NCBI GenBank assembly: GCA_004558825.1
Contig: SFDB01000002.1
Coordinates: forward strand, 62,001 to 126,000
From: Clostridiales bacterium
Lineage (GTDB): Bacteria; Bacillota; Clostridia; Christensenellales; CAG-138
Direction of reading: 5' to 3'
Length of the DNA: 64,000 bases
Part shown: piece by piece, positions 60,968 through 64,000 of the stretch
How the letters are laid out: the number at the start of each line of letters is the position of its first letter
How positions within the stretch are numbered: position 1 is the first letter of the stretch
Position numbers and translations under genes: made by a program
The notes under the pieces: model-generated
The model's database searches: none
What the model was told of the DNA's origin: nothing
The model's input: the letters and a program-made list of their open reading frames with translations, nothing else

Positions 60968-62149
60968 ATGGATTATGCAAGCGAATCGTTGCGCCTGCAC
61001 TATAAATGGCAGGGAAAACTCGATATAGTAAACAAAGTGCCCGTTGAGTGCAGGGAAGATTTGTCTTTGGCGTATACGCCGGGCGTTGCTCAGCCGTGTA
61101 TAGAAATTAACAAGAATGTTGACCTCAGCTACGAATTGACCGGCAGGGGCAACACAATAGCCGTTGTTACGGACGGAACGGCTGTACTCGGCCTTGGCGA
61201 TATAGGCCCCGAAGCCGGAATGCCTGTTATGGAAGGAAAGTGCGTACTTTTTAAGGCTTTTGGAGGCGTAAATGCTGTTCCGCTTTGCATAAGGTCAAAA
61301 GATGTCGATGATATAGTTAAAACGGTCACGCTGCTTGCAGGCAGCTTTGGCGGGATTAACCTTGAGGACATATCGGCTCCGCGATGCTTCGAAATAGAGA
61401 AGAGGCTTAAAGAGACATGCGACATACCGATTTTTCATGACGACCAGCATGGAACGGCGGTTGTGGTGCTTGCCGCAATGCTTAATGCCCTAAAAGTTGT
61501 AGGGAAGCGCATAGAGGATATAAAGGTTGTGACGAGCGGCGCAGGTGCGGCGGGGATTGCGGTAATAAAGCTGCTCCAGGCGATGGGACTTAAAAACGTT
61601 ATACTCTGCGACAGCAAGGGAGCCATATATAAGGGCCGCGAAGGGCTGAATCCCTATAAACGCGAAATGGCCGAAATCAGCAATTCTAATATGGAGAAGG
61701 GAACGCTCGGTGAAGTTATAAAGGGCGCTGACGTGTTTATCGGCGTATCGGTGCCCGGAACCGTTACGGAAGCGATGGTGCGTTCGATGGCGAAGGATCC
61801 GATACTTTTCCCGATGGCCAATCCCATACCCGAGATAATGCCCGACGAAGCAAGACGAGGCGGAGCGGCTGTTATAGGTACGGGCAGATCCGACTTTCCG
61901 AATCAGATAAACAACGTCGTCGCTTTCCCGGGCATATTCAGGGGTGCGCTCGATGTGCGCGCAAGCGATATAAACGATGCTATGAAGATAGCCGCTGCGA
62001 AGGCGATAGCATCGCTTGTTTCGGACGATGAGCTTGCGCCTGATTACATATTGCCGCAGGCGTTTGATCCGCGCGTGAGAGGCGCCGTGGCGAGCGCCGT
62101 AGCGGAGGCGGCGATAAAGTCGGGCGTCGCAAGAATTAAGCACAATTAA
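60968..62149 (+). CDS. NAD(P)-dependent malic enzyme (malate to pyruvate)
   Basis: 393 residues, the short bacterial type without a phosphotransacetylase tail. SLAYTPGVAQPCIEI, the metal site PIFHDDQHGTAVVVLAA, and the Rossmann loop VVTSGAGAAGIAVIKLL are present; PMANPIPEIMPDEAR follows. It oxidatively decarboxylates malate to pyruvate. GGAGG lies eight bases upstream. NAD versus NADP preference cannot be told. Confidence 0.95.
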   Translation: MDYASESLRLHYKWQGKLDIVNKVPVECREDLSLAYTPGVAQPCIEINKNVDLSYELTGRGNTIAVVTDGTAVLGLGDIGPEAGMPVMEGKCVLFKAFGGVNAVPLCIRSKDVDDIVKTVTLLAGSFGGINLEDISAPRCFEIEKRLKETCDIPIFHDDQHGTAVVVLAAMLNALKVVGKRIEDIKVVTSGAGAAGIAVIKLLQAMGLKNVILCDSKGAIYKGREGLNPYKREMAEISNSNMEKGTLGEVIKGADVFIGVSVPGTVTEAMVRSMAKDPILFPMANPIPEIMPDEARRGGAAVIGTGRSDFPNQINNVVAFPGIFRGALDVRASDINDAMKIAAAKAIASLVSDDELAPDYILPQAFDPRVRGAVASAVAEAAIKSGVARIKHN

Positions 62150-62173
62150 TCATAAACAAGGAGAGATAATGCC

Positions 62174-63190
62174 ATGGAATATGTGGTAGACAGACTTAAA
62201 GAGCTTATGGCGATTCCGAGCCCTACGGGTTTTACGCGCGCGGCGGCGGAATATGTTAAGAGCGAACTTGAAGCTCTCGGTTTCAAACCGGAGCTCACAA
62301 ACAAGGGCGGCGTGCTCGTCTCTCTCGGCGGTGAGGGCGATCCGCTTGTGCTTTCGGCGCATCTTGATACGCTTGGCGCGATGGTTGCCGAGATAAAGGG
62401 CAACGGCCGTCTTCGCCTTTTGCCCGTGGGCGGACTTATGCCGCAGAACGCGGAGGTTGAAAACTGTGTTATACATACGCGCATGTCTGATAAGAAGTAT
62501 TCGGGGACGTTCCAGATGAATGACCCATCGGTTCACGTCAATCGCGAATATGCTGCGCAGGAGCGCAAGTTCTCTAACATGGAAGTTGTTATAGACGAAA
62601 AGGTGTTTACGAAGGAGGACACGCAGAAGCTCGGTATAAGCGTGGGCGATTTTGTGTCGTTTGATCCGCGCACGACGATAACCGATTCGGGATTTATAAA
62701 AAGCCGCTTCCTTGATGACAAGCTCAGCGTAGCCATACTTCTCGGATTCGCAAAATGTGTTGCCGACGGCTCTGCAAGGCTTTCGAGAAAGGTATACATC
62801 TATATTACGGTATTTGAAGAGGTAGGCCACGGCTGCTCGGGGGCTATACCTGAGGATGCCGCCGAGATAATAAGCGTAGATATGGGCTGTGTTGGTGAAG
62901 GGCTCGAATGTAATGAACTTAAAGTATCCATATGCGCAAAGGATTCACACGGCCCGTACAACTACGATGTGACCACGAAGCTCATCAGATGTGCGGAGGA
63001 AAAGAAGCTTAGCTATGCTGTTGACCTTTATCCGTATTATGGTTCGGACGCTGATGCGGCGCTTGACGCCGGACACGAGCTGCGCCACGGTCTTATCGGG
63101 GCGGGCGTATACGCTTCGCATGGCTACGAGCGCTCACACATTGACGGCGCAAGAAATACGCTTGAGCTTATAAAAGCTTATACAGCATAA
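62174..63190 (+). CDS. M42 family metallopeptidase (glutamyl/leucyl aminopeptidase type)
   Basis: 338 residues. Dinuclear metal ligands are visible in VLSAHLDTLGAMV, SRFLDDKLSVAILLG, FEEVGHGCSG (catalytic Glu-Glu), ISVDMG and a late His (ASHGYERSHID). The M42 PDZ-like insertion domain covers about 70-170. Such enzymes are large self-compartmentalised aminopeptidases of the cytoplasm. AGGAGAG lies upstream; it follows malic enzyme by 24 bases. Confidence 0.93.
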   Translation: MEYVVDRLKELMAIPSPTGFTRAAAEYVKSELEALGFKPELTNKGGVLVSLGGEGDPLVLSAHLDTLGAMVAEIKGNGRLRLLPVGGLMPQNAEVENCVIHTRMSDKKYSGTFQMNDPSVHVNREYAAQERKFSNMEVVIDEKVFTKEDTQKLGISVGDFVSFDPRTTITDSGFIKSRFLDDKLSVAILLGFAKCVADGSARLSRKVYIYITVFEEVGHGCSGAIPEDAAEIISVDMGCVGEGLECNELKVSICAKDSHGPYNYDVTTKLIRCAEEKKLSYAVDLYPYYGSDADAALDAGHELRHGLIGAGVYASHGYERSHIDGARNTLELIKAYTA

Positions 63191-63214
63191 ACTAAAGGAC
63201 TTGGGGAAAGATAA

Positions 63215-63907
63215 ATGCCGTATTATGAGCATAACGGGGCAAAACTCCATTATGAGTTCGTCGGCAGCGTAGCGGGCGCAGATAGGGCGCCCGTTCTTTT
63301 GCTGCACGGAAACGGGGAGTCGATGCATGTGTTTGATAAGGCGATAGAGCCGCTGCTTGATAAGCTGCCATTTTTGGCCATAGACAGCAGGGCGCATGGC
63401 GAGTCAACGGGTGAAGCGGCGGGTTATGACACGATGGCGGATGACGCAGCTTCGCTGCTGCGAGCGCTGAACGTTGAATGCTGCGACGTGGTTGGCTACA
63501 GCGACGGTGCGATTACGGCGCTGCTTATGGCGCTTGACCACGGCGTATCGTTTGGGCGCATGATACTTATCGGGGCAAATATTTATCCGGAAGGATTAAA
63601 GCTTGGAGTGCGGCTGAAAATGAGAGGCGAACTTGCAAAATGCCGCGCAAATAGTGACGAGCGCGGCGCGAAGCTTATCGAGATAATGCTGTCGGAGCCG
63701 CATATCGACCCGAGCGAGCTTGCGGCGATAAAGTCGCGCGTGTATGTCCTTGCAGGCGACAGGGACATGATACGGCGCAGTCATACGACCAAAATATTTG
63801 AGTCGATGCCGAACGCGACCATGATAATATTTGACAGACAGGGCCATGACATACCGCAGCGCGCGTATAGCCGGCTCGCTGATATTATGAGACGTGCGCT
63901 GAAGTAA
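63215..63907 (+). CDS. Alpha/beta-fold hydrolase
   Basis: 230 residues. Oxyanion region VLLLHGNGESMHVFD, nucleophile elbow VVGYSDGAITALLM (Ser in GYSDG), Asp in VLAGDRDMI and His in DRQGHDIPQRA form a complete triad. No signal peptide. Substrate unknown. GGGGAAAG lies about seven bases upstream; it follows the M42 peptidase by 24 bases and is probably co-transcribed. Confidence 0.9.
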   Translation: MPYYEHNGAKLHYEFVGSVAGADRAPVLLLHGNGESMHVFDKAIEPLLDKLPFLAIDSRAHGESTGEAAGYDTMADDAASLLRALNVECCDVVGYSDGAITALLMALDHGVSFGRMILIGANIYPEGLKLGVRLKMRGELAKCRANSDERGAKLIEIMLSEPHIDPSELAAIKSRVYVLAGDRDMIRRSHTTKIFESMPNATMIIFDRQGHDIPQRAYSRLADIMRRALK

Positions 63908-63935
63908 GCTTGCTTTATATGATATATTTGGCGTG

Positions 63936-63961
63936 ATGAGTTGCAAATATATGCAGCTCAT
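63936..63961 (+). terminator. Weak hairpin after the hydrolase gene
   Basis: Ten-base stem with one T-G pair (63936-63945 with 63952-63961) followed by TATATAAC rather than a T-run. Confidence 0.4.
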
Positions 63962-63986
63962 TATATAACTTAGATAAATTAACTTG

Positions 63987-63994
63987 AAAGGAGG
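63987..63994 (+). promoter_or_regulatory. Ribosome binding site of a gene starting beyond the window
   Basis: AAAGGAGG at the right edge; the start codon should lie within the next few bases outside the window (GTG at 63997 is also possible). Confidence 0.55.
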
Positions 63995-64000
63995 TCGTGA

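Noticed and set aside
1..64000. CRISPR array, prophage or intact transposon
   Set aside because: No regularly spaced repeats, no phage structural or integrase genes, and only decayed element fragments were seen.

Overview
The window looks like chromosomal DNA of an anaerobic, endospore-forming member of the Clostridia (Bacillota), with G+C around one half over most of its length. The evidence is a spoVAC-spoVAD-spoVAE germination cluster, two spore-coat-type proteins, a T-box in front of ileS, the CdaA/CdaR pair, strong AGGAGG ribosome binding sites, and an amino-acid-fermenting gene set. No genus can be named from the sequence alone.

Layout. 0-4 kb: end of an unknown gene, a small membrane protein, then a minus-strand operon recX-birA-P1 peptidase-nnr. 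4-7 kb: two CotF-like coat proteins and the spoVA operon, headed by two small coupled ORFs. 7.0-8.2 kb: an AT-rich scar of a Tn4451-type mobilizable element, with a GNAT gene, a TnpV tail and three copies of TACGCACACT, each followed by a hairpin. 8.2-17.9 kb: VanW-family lipoprotein, murA, kbl-tdh, DegV protein, asnS and a Myb/SANT-type regulator. 17.9-24.9 kb: rarA, GNAT, YitT-family membrane protein, AlkD, ileS with its T-box leader, and tRNA-Pro(GGG). 25-33.8 kb: BlaI/BlaR1 with operators, dnaX, a dead insertion-sequence fragment, cdaA-cdaR, a COG2509 flavoprotein and a ParA/MinD-like ATPase. 33.8-39.5 kb: beta-CASP nuclease-like protein, second DegV protein, ABC-F ATPase, and an unusual P-loop protein with a tRNA-synthetase-editing-like tail.

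39.6-49.1 kb is the metabolic centrepiece: citE-citF, a two-subunit class-I-fumarase-type hydratase, a GntR regulator, then glmS-glmL-glmE-mal. Read together these encode the 3-methylaspartate route of glutamate fermentation: glutamate to 3-methylaspartate (GlmS/E, with GlmL as reactivator), to mesaconate (Mal), to citramalate (hydratase), to acetate plus pyruvate (CitE/CitF as citramalate lyase). A promoter whose -10 box sits inside a 25-bp palindrome separates the two halves. Butyrate kinase (49.8 kb), the threonine-degrading kbl-tdh pair (11.5-13.7 kb) and malic enzyme (61 kb) fit the same lifestyle.

49-64 kb: a frameshifted GNAT gene, buk, a sirtuin coupled to a papain-like protein, a two-domain glycosyltransferase, a tightly overlapping shikimate operon (cyclophilin-aroB-aroA-aroC-chorismate mutase/shikimate kinase), infC-rpmI-rplT with an attenuator leader and an AUU start on infC, a SpoU methyltransferase, malic enzyme, an M42 aminopeptidase and an alpha/beta hydrolase.

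I found no CRISPR array, prophage or intact transposon, and no obviously new multi-gene defence or biosynthetic system. The best leads are the relaxase-site-like repeats of the mobile-element scar, the GntR/palindrome control of glutamate mutase, the P-loop/SAD-like protein, the sirtuin/peptidase pair, the small ORFs heading the spoVA operon, and the YitT gene without a usable start codon.
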